Assembly (NCBI GenBank): GCA_944321635.1
Contig: CALULY010000015.1
Location: forward strand, 1-64,000
From: an uncultured Bacteroidaceae bacterium
GTDB taxonomy: Bacteria; Bacteroidota; Bacteroidia; Bacteroidales; Bacteroidaceae
Direction of reading: 5' to 3'
DNA length: 64,000 nucleotides
Positions 9,018 to 16,757 of this stretch are shown here, in pieces. Below the pieces are notes generated by a model. That model saw only the letters and a list, made by a program, of their open reading frames with translations. It was not told the DNA's origin and ran no database searches. Positions within the stretch are counted from its first letter, which is position 1; each line of letters begins with the position of its first letter. Both the position numbers and the translations under genes were made by a program.

Positions 9018-9046
9018 TAAAAAAGCTGCAAAATAGGTGCTGTCAT

Positions 9047-9077
9047 TTTGCATATTCAATATAATGGCATATATTTG
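9047..9077 (+). promoter_or_regulatory. Promoter of tRNA-Ser
   Basis: TTTG (9047-9050), 19 nt, TATATTTG (9070-9077): a perfect match to the Bacteroidetes primary promoter. The tRNA begins 15 nt downstream. Confidence 0.85.
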
Positions 9078-9091
9078 CACCGCAATCGAAA

Positions 9092-9183
9092 GGAAGTTTG
9101 GGTGAGTGGCTGAAACCACCAGTTTGCTAAACTGACGTACGGAATTTCCCGTACCGGGGGTTCGAATCCCCCAGCTTCCGCCA
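9092..9183 (+). tRNA. tRNA-Ser (anticodon GCU)
   Basis: A class II tRNA of 92 nt including an encoded CCA. The acceptor strands GGAAGTT and AGCTTCC pair with one G-T wobble. The anticodon loop reads TTGCTAA, giving GCT. A long variable arm GTACGG...CCGTAC and the T-arm GGGGGTTCGAATCCCCC identify it as a serine tRNA reading AGC/AGU. It is preceded by a strong promoter and followed by its own terminator. An A+T-richer gene cluster begins just beyond it. Confidence 0.96.
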
Positions 9184-9217
9184 AGCCCCGCAAGACAGTC
9201 TTGCGGGGCTTTGTTTT
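9184..9217 (+). terminator. Intrinsic terminator of tRNA-Ser
   Basis: AGCCCCGCAAG (9184-9194) pairs perfectly with CTTGCGGGGCT (9200-9210), followed by TTGTTTT. Confidence 0.93.
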
Positions 9218-9254
9218 ATCTGTCGGCAGCTCACTGCCCCACAGCAGACATCGT

Positions 9255-9318
9255 ATTATAAATGGTTTATAATCAAATGCAGACAGCCGCCGTGACCTTT
9301 TTTGTCACGACAGCTGTC
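9255..9318. other. Two dyads between tRNA-Ser and the protease cluster
   Basis: ATTATAAA-TGG-TTTATAAT (9255-9273) is a perfect 8-bp-arm palindrome. Next to it GACAGC (9282-9287) and CGTGAC (9291-9296) pair with GTCACG (9304-9309) and GCTGTC (9313-9318) to form a nested hairpin. Their role is unknown. They sit at the left edge of the A+T-richer cluster, where an integration junction could be expected, but I find no second copy of the tRNA end on the far side. Confidence 0.5.
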
Positions 9319-9424
9319 CTGCTATATCTGAAATACTTATGGGAATAAAGACCTGTCAAAAGACCACGCCAGTCGAAACCATTAGATTTCTTGTCCAATA
9401 AACATTTTTGAGCACCTAACAAAC

Positions 9425-10318
9425 TTATTTAGATAACTCAATCACCACATTCTGTCTTCGCAATCGACGGTCATTCTTCATTGCTACCATGACTTCCTCT
9501 ATCCATGGACTTGTCTGATCAATCTTATGAGATTGCATTACTTTTGCAACATAATAGGACAATGAGCCATACCAGGTGTTAGTCTCCCGTTCGCGCACTT
9601 CCTTGTTCTGTTGATATGAACGACAAGCTTCTATGAACGTGACAGGGGCTTGACCAGCCCGGGTGGATATGCAGAAATAATCGTTTGTTTCACGTGTGCG
9701 GTCTGGCGTATAATACTTCCCTGAATATGTGAATCCATCTTGAACCCCACGTACATGGCCATCATCACCACGTGAAGCGGTGCCGCTATGGCAAGCATCA
9801 AGCACTACATATAGTTGTCCTTTCGTGCCCAATTTAGAACGGATTTTGCTAAAGTATTCTTCTAATGTGTCGTCCAGCAGATGCTTGTCACCTTCGTATT
9901 CTCCTTGTTGATATCGCATCTGGGCGTCAACGGGGATTAGGGCTTCATCCCATCCATCTTCTTCGTCCCCATCCAAATCTTCCACAGGCTGGCCATGCAT
10001 AGAAAAATGGAGATATACCAAATCACCTTTTTTGCAACGTTTAGTCAGCTTGCCAAGTGCTTTGATAATTGCAGAGTGTGTCGCTTCCGCATCTACCAAG
10101 CTTGACACTGTAAAACCCTGTTCTTCAAAAAGAGGCGTAAGGAGTTTTACGTCATTTGCCCCGCTGATGTTGGCCCATTTGTCTGGGTCTTCCCTTTCAT
10201 TTCCATAGTCGGAAATACCTATTAGCAAGGCGCGCTTTTGCTGGGCAACAACTGTTTGCATACAAAATGACATTGCCATAATTACGGATACAAGAATGAT
10301 TAAATTTTGCTTTTTCAT
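9425..10318 (-). CDS. Exported caspase-like (C14) peptidase
   Basis: A 297-residue protein with a signal peptide (residues 1 to about 26, ending VVAQQ) followed by a caspase/metacaspase-type domain. The fold start RALLIGISDYG, a His in HFSMHGQ (His108) and a Cys in VLDACHSGTASRG (Cys176) supply the catalytic dyad. An acidic insertion (EDLDGDEEDGWDE) after the His resembles the calcium or substrate loop of metacaspases. It is the last gene of a five-gene minus-strand cluster, 12 nt after the CHAT gene. The signal peptide points to the periplasm or exterior, unlike cytosolic bacterial caspases of defence systems. Cleavage after basic residues is typical of metacaspases but not shown here. Confidence 0.9.
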   Translation of the reverse strand: MKKQNLIILVSVIMAMSFCMQTVVAQQKRALLIGISDYGNEREDPDKWANISGANDVKLLTPLFEEQGFTVSSLVDAEATHSAIIKALGKLTKRCKKGDLVYLHFSMHGQPVEDLDGDEEDGWDEALIPVDAQMRYQQGEYEGDKHLLDDTLEEYFSKIRSKLGTKGQLYVVLDACHSGTASRGDDGHVRGVQDGFTYSGKYYTPDRTRETNDYFCISTRAGQAPVTFIEACRSYQQNKEVRERETNTWYGSLSYYVAKVMQSHKIDQTSPWIEEVMVAMKNDRRLRRQNVVIELSK

Positions 10319-10330
10319 ATTGATACGTTT

Positions 10331-12700
10331 TTAATTGAGTGCATCTAAGAGTATGAATGCCGCCCAAAATTCCGGATCTGCAGTCTCTGGATCAGAACGA
10401 AGCTTCAACTGTGCATGATGTAACGCCTCATGTTTTGACTCTCCGTCCAGGTAATTTTTATAAAATTCGGTCATCAGCAGGCAAGTCGCACTGTCATCTA
10501 CTTTCCAAAGTGACATTAGCAGAGTATTAGCCCCAGCCAATTTGAAGCCACGTTGCAGACCAAAGACTCCTTCGCCAGATGTCTCACCAAGGCCACTTTG
10601 GCAAGCCGACATGACTACCATATCCACGCGGCCAAGATTCATGGAGGAAAGTTCTTGGGCAGTCAGTATCCCATCTTCGATGTCGTCGGGCAGTTGCTCT
10701 CCGGCAAGTCCTATATTCGCTCCGCTGAAGAACAGGCCAGAACGCATCAGGGCGGCATCTTCATAGCTCTCCTGTTGCATCGGATTGGCCAAGAAACTGA
10801 CATAACTGCGTCTTTCCGCTTCCTCTTCCGTCCAGAAAAATCCGTGTGTGGCCAGATGAATCACTCCTACATCTTGGCCAACAAGGTTCTTGAAGGTATC
10901 TTCTGTTCCAGCCACGTCTGTAATAAGTCTGCAATGCGTTTCCTTCGCAGATTGGTAGTCTTTGTATATCTCTTCGACTTCTTCTTTTGTGCCAGGGAGA
11001 TAGGCTACGCCGTATCGGAAATTATCAAGACCTGCCGCACGTGCCGCTTTCATCGCCCTTGATCCATTGCTGTGGGTTTTGGCAATCAGTTGGCCTGCCT
11101 CCAAATCGTAGCGTAGCCCGCCAAACAAGACCGCGTTATTGGTGCTTGGCTGGTCATGCCGCTCAGCCAACACTCTCGTGGAGGACAAACGGAACAAATT
11201 GTACTTGTCATTCATTCTGTCCCCTTCGGGTCTTAATGCATATTCTATAGCTATTTTATGGAGTTCTCGATCCGCCGCAAAGTAGACATTTTCCACATTC
11301 ACAAGTTCTTGTTCCAAAGGCTTCCATATCAGACTGTACAGGAGGCTGTCATTATAGAGCAAGTCTATGTCAAGGTCTTCCAATTCGCTTTCTTTGCACA
11401 GCGGGATGATGTGCGGATGTTCATAACCGTGTTTGAGAACGACTGCGCAATATCTTGGCTCTGCATCCATCTTTTGTATCGTGTCGCAATGATATACAAT
11501 CGGAATATTGTAGAACTCAATAGCCAACTCGTTTTCTTTCAAAATAGAGTGCACATCTTGCCATTTGATGTTGTTGCTTTTGACGAAGGCACCGTATGCC
11601 GCAGCACTGCGCGACAACTTTTTATCGAGCACTTCTATTTCAGCGTTTATTTCCGTGCGACGCACGGGGTCTCTTTCGTGGGATATTTGCTGCCGCAATG
11701 CGACAAGTCGTCCGTAATCCTTCTTTGCTTGTTCGTCAGGCGAGGATAATATGGCATCCCTCACTCCATTGGTTGTGCGCAGGAGCAATCCCTTTGTGGT
11801 AAGTATGTTGTCATAAATGTGGCCAAATTGTCCTTCATCATAGCTTTCGTATAACATCAGATTTAGCATGGGGAGGTCAAGTTCAAAGTGCTTGTAGTAA
11901 TTATATCGTTCTTTCTCTGAAAGGAATGAAAAATTAGTTGCGATGCCCTGAGTGACCATCTTGGACGCATCTGCTGCCACCTTGGTACATTCAGGGGATT
12001 GGGACAACCATAAGGCCAATGCGTAATTGTAGAGTACTTCTGTCATCTCATAGTCGGTGCGACAGAGCGAGACAGCCTTCTCATAGTACGGCAGTGCGTC
12101 TTCGACTTTTGATTTGGCCAGATACAGTCCAGCTAAATTATTATACACAAGAGCATCATGTTCTCCCAGCTTCTCGCTCATGGCTATGGCCATTGTGATG
12201 CACTGCACAGCATCGTCCCAGAATCCCGCATGATAATAGATGTCAACCGCATTGGAAAGTATGTGCCTGCAAAACTTTTCATCGTTTTGCGGCATATACA
12301 TGATGGCTACATCCATAAAAAGTTTCGCCATATTGTGATGACCCATTCCGTTTTCGATCATGGCACAATTTGCCAGACAACTGACATATCCGCCGTCATA
12401 CAAGTCCATGTATATCTCATGAAGTCGCTTGCATAAGCTGGCATATTCCCTGGCCTTTTGATAATTGTGTAGTTTATTGTACACAACACTCAGGGCATTG
12501 CAGATATTGCGATAAGCGTTGTCTGCTTCGTCTGTCATGGTCAAGGCGTTTAGGCATAATTCCTCTGCCTCTTTCAAATTGCCCTCGTCAATATGATATT
12601 TCGCCAAGTAGTCCACTGCGGCATCATACGCCCCATCCTGTGACAAGACTTCACGCGGTAAGGCGATACTTAAAAGTGCTATGATGACAATTGTTCTCAT
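10331..12700 (-). CDS. Exported TPR-CHAT peptidase
   Basis: 789 residues. A signal peptide (about 1-20) is followed by a long helical TPR region (roughly 25-270, for example YNNLAGLYLAKSKVEDALPY), a middle linker, and a C-terminal CHAT domain. CHAT is a clan CD (caspase-like) peptidase fold. Both catalytic residues are present: His619 in IHLATHGFFW and Cys700 in VVMSACQSGLGE. TPR-CHAT is the arrangement of separase-like bacterial proteases such as Csx29, in which the TPR part senses a partner. This one carries a signal peptide, and no CRISPR genes are near. It begins 4 nt after the small helical gene and precedes the caspase gene, so the two clan CD peptidases are probably co-expressed. Confidence 0.92.
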   Translation of the reverse strand: MRTIVIIALLSIALPREVLSQDGAYDAAVDYLAKYHIDEGNLKEAEELCLNALTMTDEADNAYRNICNALSVVYNKLHNYQKAREYASLCKRLHEIYMDLYDGGYVSCLANCAMIENGMGHHNMAKLFMDVAIMYMPQNDEKFCRHILSNAVDIYYHAGFWDDAVQCITMAIAMSEKLGEHDALVYNNLAGLYLAKSKVEDALPYYEKAVSLCRTDYEMTEVLYNYALALWLSQSPECTKVAADASKMVTQGIATNFSFLSEKERYNYYKHFELDLPMLNLMLYESYDEGQFGHIYDNILTTKGLLLRTTNGVRDAILSSPDEQAKKDYGRLVALRQQISHERDPVRRTEINAEIEVLDKKLSRSAAAYGAFVKSNNIKWQDVHSILKENELAIEFYNIPIVYHCDTIQKMDAEPRYCAVVLKHGYEHPHIIPLCKESELEDLDIDLLYNDSLLYSLIWKPLEQELVNVENVYFAADRELHKIAIEYALRPEGDRMNDKYNLFRLSSTRVLAERHDQPSTNNAVLFGGLRYDLEAGQLIAKTHSNGSRAMKAARAAGLDNFRYGVAYLPGTKEEVEEIYKDYQSAKETHCRLITDVAGTEDTFKNLVGQDVGVIHLATHGFFWTEEEAERRSYVSFLANPMQQESYEDAALMRSGLFFSGANIGLAGEQLPDDIEDGILTAQELSSMNLGRVDMVVMSACQSGLGETSGEGVFGLQRGFKLAGANTLLMSLWKVDDSATCLLMTEFYKNYLDGESKHEALHHAQLKLRSDPETADPEFWAAFILLDALN

Positions 12701-12704
12701 GGCA

Positions 12705-13307
12705 TTATTGTTCCCTTATACGATCGGCATCACTCGGTCCCTTTATTCCCCGTAGAAAATGGCTCATGGATGATTGCCCCATTCTCTCATAAATGGAAGC
12801 GGCACTGTTTCGCATTTCATCCAGATAAGACCGGAGCGTCTGGTCGGTGGTATGTAAATAGGTCAACCCTTTGACAATCCCATCTTCATACAAGGGCAGT
12901 GCTTCGTCATCTTTGCATAATGCCTCGTATAGTTTGCCCATGGCGTTTACGATTTCAAAGTATGCGAAAACCCTATTGTGGATTCCTAATCTCGTTTCAC
13001 AAATCACTTTTGCGCAAGCCAAATGGTTGATAGCCTTTTCGAAGTCTCCTTCCTCTGATTTGCACCATGCAGCCATGTAGTAGTAGTCAAAAAGTGTACT
13101 GTCAGCCATTTGTAAAAGGTCTTCTTCTGTGAGTTCTTGGAGCAGGTCTTTGCAAGCATCAAAGTCTTGGGACCTGAGGACCTCATCCAGCCTCTGGGCC
13201 ATGTCCTGCTGGGCATAAAGGAGCAAGGTGCAGAATGACAATGCGCAGCAGACGACATATCGCGACCACACAATCCATGCTATACCATACCATCTTGAAG
13301 AGTGCAT
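12705..13307 (-). CDS. Small exported TPR-like helical protein
   Basis: 200 residues with an N-terminal hydrophobic stretch (VVCCALSFCTLLLYAQQ) that looks like a signal peptide. The mature part is all helix with TPR-like pairs, such as FDYYYMAAWCKSEEGDFEKAINHLACAKV and AMGKLYEALCKDDEALPLYEDGI. There are no catalytic motifs. It is similar in style to the TPR part of the following CHAT protein, from which it is separated by only 4 nt. It could be a scaffold or regulator of that protease, or a split-off TPR module. The function is inferred from position only. Confidence 0.7.
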   Translation of the reverse strand: MHSSRWYGIAWIVWSRYVVCCALSFCTLLLYAQQDMAQRLDEVLRSQDFDACKDLLQELTEEDLLQMADSTLFDYYYMAAWCKSEEGDFEKAINHLACAKVICETRLGIHNRVFAYFEIVNAMGKLYEALCKDDEALPLYEDGIVKGLTYLHTTDQTLRSYLDEMRNSAASIYERMGQSSMSHFLRGIKGPSDADRIREQ

Positions 13308-13329
13308 ATATTAGTGTGGGTTTTAACTG

Positions 13330-13366
13330 GGCCAAGAGTGATTTACACCCTTGGCCGGATTTTTTT
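13330..13366. other. Hairpin inside the protease cluster
   Basis: GGCCAAG (13330-13336) pairs with CTTGGCC (13350-13356) and is followed on the plus strand by seven T's (13360-13366). This is terminator-shaped for the plus strand, opposite to the genes. On the minus strand the stem follows an A-run and would not terminate. It may protect RNA ends or mark a 70-nt gap where the cluster was assembled. Confidence 0.5.
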
Positions 13367-13377
13367 AAATTAGATAA

Positions 13378-14061
13378 TTAGTTGGTTAATATCACATAGC
13401 GATTATACACGGGACCTCTATTTACAATCTTCACGATAAATCGTCCTGTCCATGCAGGTACCCAACATACATAGCAATCATCAGTATAGTCAGAGTCAGA
13501 TACAATTAGATTGGCATTAGAATCGTAGACATAAAGGTCTAAGTCTGTATCTCCATCTCCGGAAACCAAAATCTCGGCCAATTCACCAGATATGAAACTA
13601 ATTTGGTAAGTATCTGTACTTCTCCCATTGACTGTATCATAGTGGCGCGATGGTCCATTCACAGAACCGCGATGTGCTCCTTTTGCTTCTGCGTCAATAT
13701 TATCGATAAGAGCAAGCAGGTTCTCGTCTCCGGCGGCGAACTTCTTGGCATCAGCCAGCACGGTCTCATAGTCAAATGCAACCCTTGCCTTTTTACCTTC
13801 CATGTTGCTTTCGTCAACCTCACTTCCCTCACGCGTGACATTCAACTTTTGTGTAGGGTTCTCTGAAAAGATTTGCAACGCATCAAGCAATGCCAAAGTA
13901 GATTGATTGGTGTACCCATAACGAAGCAAATCATTAGCCAGACGAATGGCGGCCAATGCCTCCGACTTCCCACCTTCAAGCGCAGGCTTTTCTTCCACTG
14001 TTTGAGCTTTTGAGGCAAATGTCAAGGCCAACAAGCTCACGAATAAAATTAACTTTTTCAT
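13378..14061 (-). CDS. Exported protein with C-terminal PPC-like domain
   Basis: 227 residues. The signal peptide ends near residue 20 (FASKAQ). Residues 30-130 are mostly helical and acidic. Residues 145-227 form a bacterial pre-peptidase C-terminal (PPC)-like beta domain with the calcium-type motif GDGDTDLDLYVYDSNANL and an ending of RYVILTN. PPC domains are common appendages of secreted peptidases, usually as a spacer or carbohydrate/protein-binding module. Here the domain is on a separate small protein between two protease genes, so it may be a substrate, inhibitor or anchoring partner; this is inference. It starts 20 nt after the MORN/trypsin gene ends. Confidence 0.8.
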   Translation of the reverse strand: MKKLILFVSLLALTFASKAQTVEEKPALEGGKSEALAAIRLANDLLRYGYTNQSTLALLDALQIFSENPTQKLNVTREGSEVDESNMEGKKARVAFDYETVLADAKKFAAGDENLLALIDNIDAEAKGAHRGSVNGPSRHYDTVNGRSTDTYQISFISGELAEILVSGDGDTDLDLYVYDSNANLIVSDSDYTDDCYVCWVPAWTGRFIVKIVNRGPVYNRYVILTN

Positions 14062-14081
14062 TTGTGTGAATATTAATGTGA

Positions 14082-16352
14082 TTATTTAGTAAGTATCAAA
14101 ACTATGAAATCCGTATACTGTTTTATGAGTTCAGTCAGAGATAGTTGCGCCATTGGATTTTTCACACCTTCATCTATATATATTTGTTGCGGGCAAGCCT
14201 CAATCAAACTCTTAAGATATGCTGCCTTGATGGCATAATTGACATTCTCGGACTTGAAATAGTCCCGGTTGAGCCCTGAGCTGGTAATGCCCACCACATC
14301 CCCTTCCATATTGAACAAGGGACCGCCGCTGTTGCCTGGTTGAATCGGTACAGATATTTGATAGACTCTCACATCGCCTTGTATACCGCTTTTGGAACTT
14401 ATCTTACCGTCAGTGAATTTAACCTCAGTACCCATTACATCCGCCATCGGATAACCTAATGCAAACACCTCGCTGCCTGTATCAATGGTACGGGATAGGA
14501 GTCCATAAGGAAGTTCCTGTACAGCGTGGAAAGCTGCATCGTCAATCTGCAGGATGGCCAAATCATTTTGCGGGTCAGTCGCTACGACTTTGGCTGGATA
14601 AGATTCTGACTTACCGTTGCGGGTGAAATTGACCTGTATCGCAGAGACACCTTCCACGACATGATAGTTTGTAGCAATATATCCTTGGGGATTGACAAAG
14701 AAGCCTGTACCATTACCTTTCCATGCGTTAGGGGTAGGGTCACTATCCTCTTCCGGTAAATATTCAACGGACAAGCTACGAGGATCTACTACTTCATAGA
14801 CTGCCAATTGAGCGGCATCTATTACTATAGGCTCGTATGAAGGATTGTACAAAGAGACACCACACAGGGAACCGTCATAATAAATCCGCCCAATTTCTTT
14901 GACAAGTTCTTCGTTAATTAAAAATTTGATATTATCCCCGGCATTGACGATCATTAGTTGGTTTACATCAGGATTGATGTGTGATGAAGTCTGCCACTCG
15001 TCGCATTGGACGGTGACGCCATTTTTGATGTATGTGAATTGGAATTTATCTCCCGCTATTGAGAAAGCACACGTATTATCCCAGTCTTTATATCCAAATA
15101 AAAAAGTGACAACACCTTTTCCTGGATTGCGTTGGTGAGTTGTCACACTGATTATATTCTCACTCGTTGGAGCGAACCCTGTGTATATGCCACCCGACAC
15201 CGTTCTCTCAGGAGAGGCTTGCATGGAAATAGTCTCCTCATCATTCACTTGTACAATCCCGCTTTGCCCTCTATATTCCCATGCTTTTCTGTTGCTGATG
15301 AAATTTTCATTGTAAACAAGGAACACCATGTCATCTTCCGTAATATTCAAATACTTATTGCTATGGAGCCGGCCATGCTCATACTTCCGGACTGTCGCAA
15401 GTTTGCCGTTCTCGTAATATTCGGTAGCGTCACCATGTGGCACGCCAAATGAAAACATGACCTTGGATGCGAGTGCACCACTCTTGTAATAGGTTGTCAA
15501 AGGCCCATTCAAACGGTTGTTATAATACAGCCGCTTGCTTTCCACTTCTCCCGTTTTGTAGTAAAACGTCTGTTCTCCTTCTAAAAAAGAGCAAGCGTCG
15601 TCATCATAGTCTATGTATACAGGATATTGCTCGGATTGGAGTTCCCCCGTTATGTAATAATCCCTCACGATTCCATCAGGACGATGGGGTGCTTTGTAAG
15701 TCACAAGCCTATAGAAAGAGGCCTCCTTCGGCTGGCATCGTTTCCAATCTTTGTCAAAGTATTCAGTAATACGTTGTCCTATTTTGGGGGAATAGTTGGA
15801 TTTTGAGTCTCGCAAATATTCAACCGGCTCTCCACATTGGATATAGGTTATGCTCCCGTCATAGTTGGTAAACTTTCCCGTGTAAGGCGCATCATCGGCC
15901 ATGATGCCTTCAAAGACAGCCCCATTGGCAAAGCGGAGAATTCCCTCCCCATGCATCCGGTAGTTGATAAATTCCCCTTCATAGGTATGTCCATCTTCGG
16001 TGGATAAAGTACCGTGTCCCATCAGTTGTCCATCGATGAATGTGCCTGTTTTCACCGAGCCATCCATGTGGGTAAATTTCCCTTTCCCTTCACGTATGCC
16101 GTTTTTGTATGTGCCTTCGTATTTTGACTCAAAGTTGCCGTCCTTGTACTTGATGGCAATGCCAAAACCGTTTGCCTTTCCGTCGCTCGATGCACCCGAC
16201 CACTGGAAAGTCACGCCAGGAGAATAATAAGGGTCATTCAATTGGACATTATTTCCACAGTCCACCCACTTGTTTTCAAGGGTGTAGGTTTGTGACCAGA
16301 TGCCCCCGATATAAACAAAGAGCATAGTCATTAAAATTATCACTTTTCTCAT
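14082..16352 (-). CDS. Exported MORN-repeat protein with trypsin-like (S1C) protease domain
   Basis: 756 residues. A signal peptide (1-20) is followed by MORN repeats at about 58-160 (YEGTYKNGIREGKGKF, YEGEFINYRMHGEGIL), a second type of YYxNG repeat at 255-335, and a beta-rich LamG-like middle (345-525). The HtrA/DegP-like serine protease domain occupies 545-720. The triad is complete: His564 in ATNYHVVEG, Asp597 in NDLAILQI, Ser675 in QPGNSGGPLF. No PDZ domain follows; the tail is only about 35 residues. It is the first gene of the cluster, so its promoter should lie above 16352, next to the structured palindrome. An exported trypsin fold beside two caspase-fold peptidases suggests a proteolytic cascade, which is inference. 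Confidence 0.9.
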   Translation of the reverse strand: MRKVIILMTMLFVYIGGIWSQTYTLENKWVDCGNNVQLNDPYYSPGVTFQWSGASSDGKANGFGIAIKYKDGNFESKYEGTYKNGIREGKGKFTHMDGSVKTGTFIDGQLMGHGTLSTEDGHTYEGEFINYRMHGEGILRFANGAVFEGIMADDAPYTGKFTNYDGSITYIQCGEPVEYLRDSKSNYSPKIGQRITEYFDKDWKRCQPKEASFYRLVTYKAPHRPDGIVRDYYITGELQSEQYPVYIDYDDDACSFLEGEQTFYYKTGEVESKRLYYNNRLNGPLTTYYKSGALASKVMFSFGVPHGDATEYYENGKLATVRKYEHGRLHSNKYLNITEDDMVFLVYNENFISNRKAWEYRGQSGIVQVNDEETISMQASPERTVSGGIYTGFAPTSENIISVTTHQRNPGKGVVTFLFGYKDWDNTCAFSIAGDKFQFTYIKNGVTVQCDEWQTSSHINPDVNQLMIVNAGDNIKFLINEELVKEIGRIYYDGSLCGVSLYNPSYEPIVIDAAQLAVYEVVDPRSLSVEYLPEEDSDPTPNAWKGNGTGFFVNPQGYIATNYHVVEGVSAIQVNFTRNGKSESYPAKVVATDPQNDLAILQIDDAAFHAVQELPYGLLSRTIDTGSEVFALGYPMADVMGTEVKFTDGKISSKSGIQGDVRVYQISVPIQPGNSGGPLFNMEGDVVGITSSGLNRDYFKSENVNYAIKAAYLKSLIEACPQQIYIDEGVKNPMAQLSLTELIKQYTDFIVLILTK

Positions 16353-16449
16353 TGCTTTATAATATATTATCCAAAACTCGCATATTAATGTGACAGTCCT
16401 TGTTACCGAGGTGAGACAATAAAAAAACGTGGACTGAAACTTCGTCTAC

Positions 16450-16565
16450 GCTATCTCGGTATCGCCAAACACCTTGCTGTCATATACGAGTAAAAGCCCA
16501 CGCCAAGCGACGTGAGCATTAACTTTTACTCTTGACAGCTACTTCAATTGGCGATTTCAGATAGC
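16450..16565 (-). other. Long imperfect palindrome (structured RNA or mobile palindrome)
   Basis: Nested complementary pairs are GCTATCT (16450-16456) with AGATAGC (16559-16565), ATCGCC (16461-16466) with GGCGAT (16550-16555), GCTGTCA (16476-16482) with TGACAGC (16533-16539), GAGTAAAA (16488-16495) with TTTTACTC (16524-16531), and GCCCACG (16496-16502) with CGTGAGC (16511-16517). The single mismatch in the last pair becomes a G-U wobble if the minus strand is transcribed. So a minus-strand RNA, upstream of the MORN/trypsin gene, fits best. An A7 run with GTGAGAC lies just outside on the left. It could also be a MITE-like element. The rest of this 405-nt gap holds only the speA terminator. Confidence 0.65.
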
Positions 16566-16692
16566 AAGAATCAAAGCTAACGCTTCCTTATCTTTATGTC
16601 TTTTATTTGTTATGCTACATAGGCAGTTTCAGTTTTACATTTACAAGGCAAAGTAAACATTTTGAAATCAAACTAACAAGCAATGCCCGTAT

Positions 16693-16728
16693 ACAAAAAC
16701 GGTTGCAGCCAATGTTGACCGCAACCGT
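16693..16728 (-). terminator. Intrinsic terminator of speA
   Basis: On the minus strand ACGGTTGC (16728-16721) pairs with GCAACCGT (16706-16699), followed by TTTTTGTAT, about 30 nt past the speA stop. Confidence 0.8.
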
Positions 16729-16757
16729 CCATACGTTCTGAATACTACCGTCTACTA

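Noticed and set aside
10331..12700. Type III-E CRISPR (craspase) relative of the TPR-CHAT protein
   Set aside because: The TPR-CHAT order is shared, but the protein has a signal peptide and there is no Cas7-11 gene or CRISPR array.
16353..16757. Duplicate of the tRNA-Ser 3' end as a right attachment site
   Set aside because: I looked for the T-arm and acceptor sequence in this gap and did not find it.
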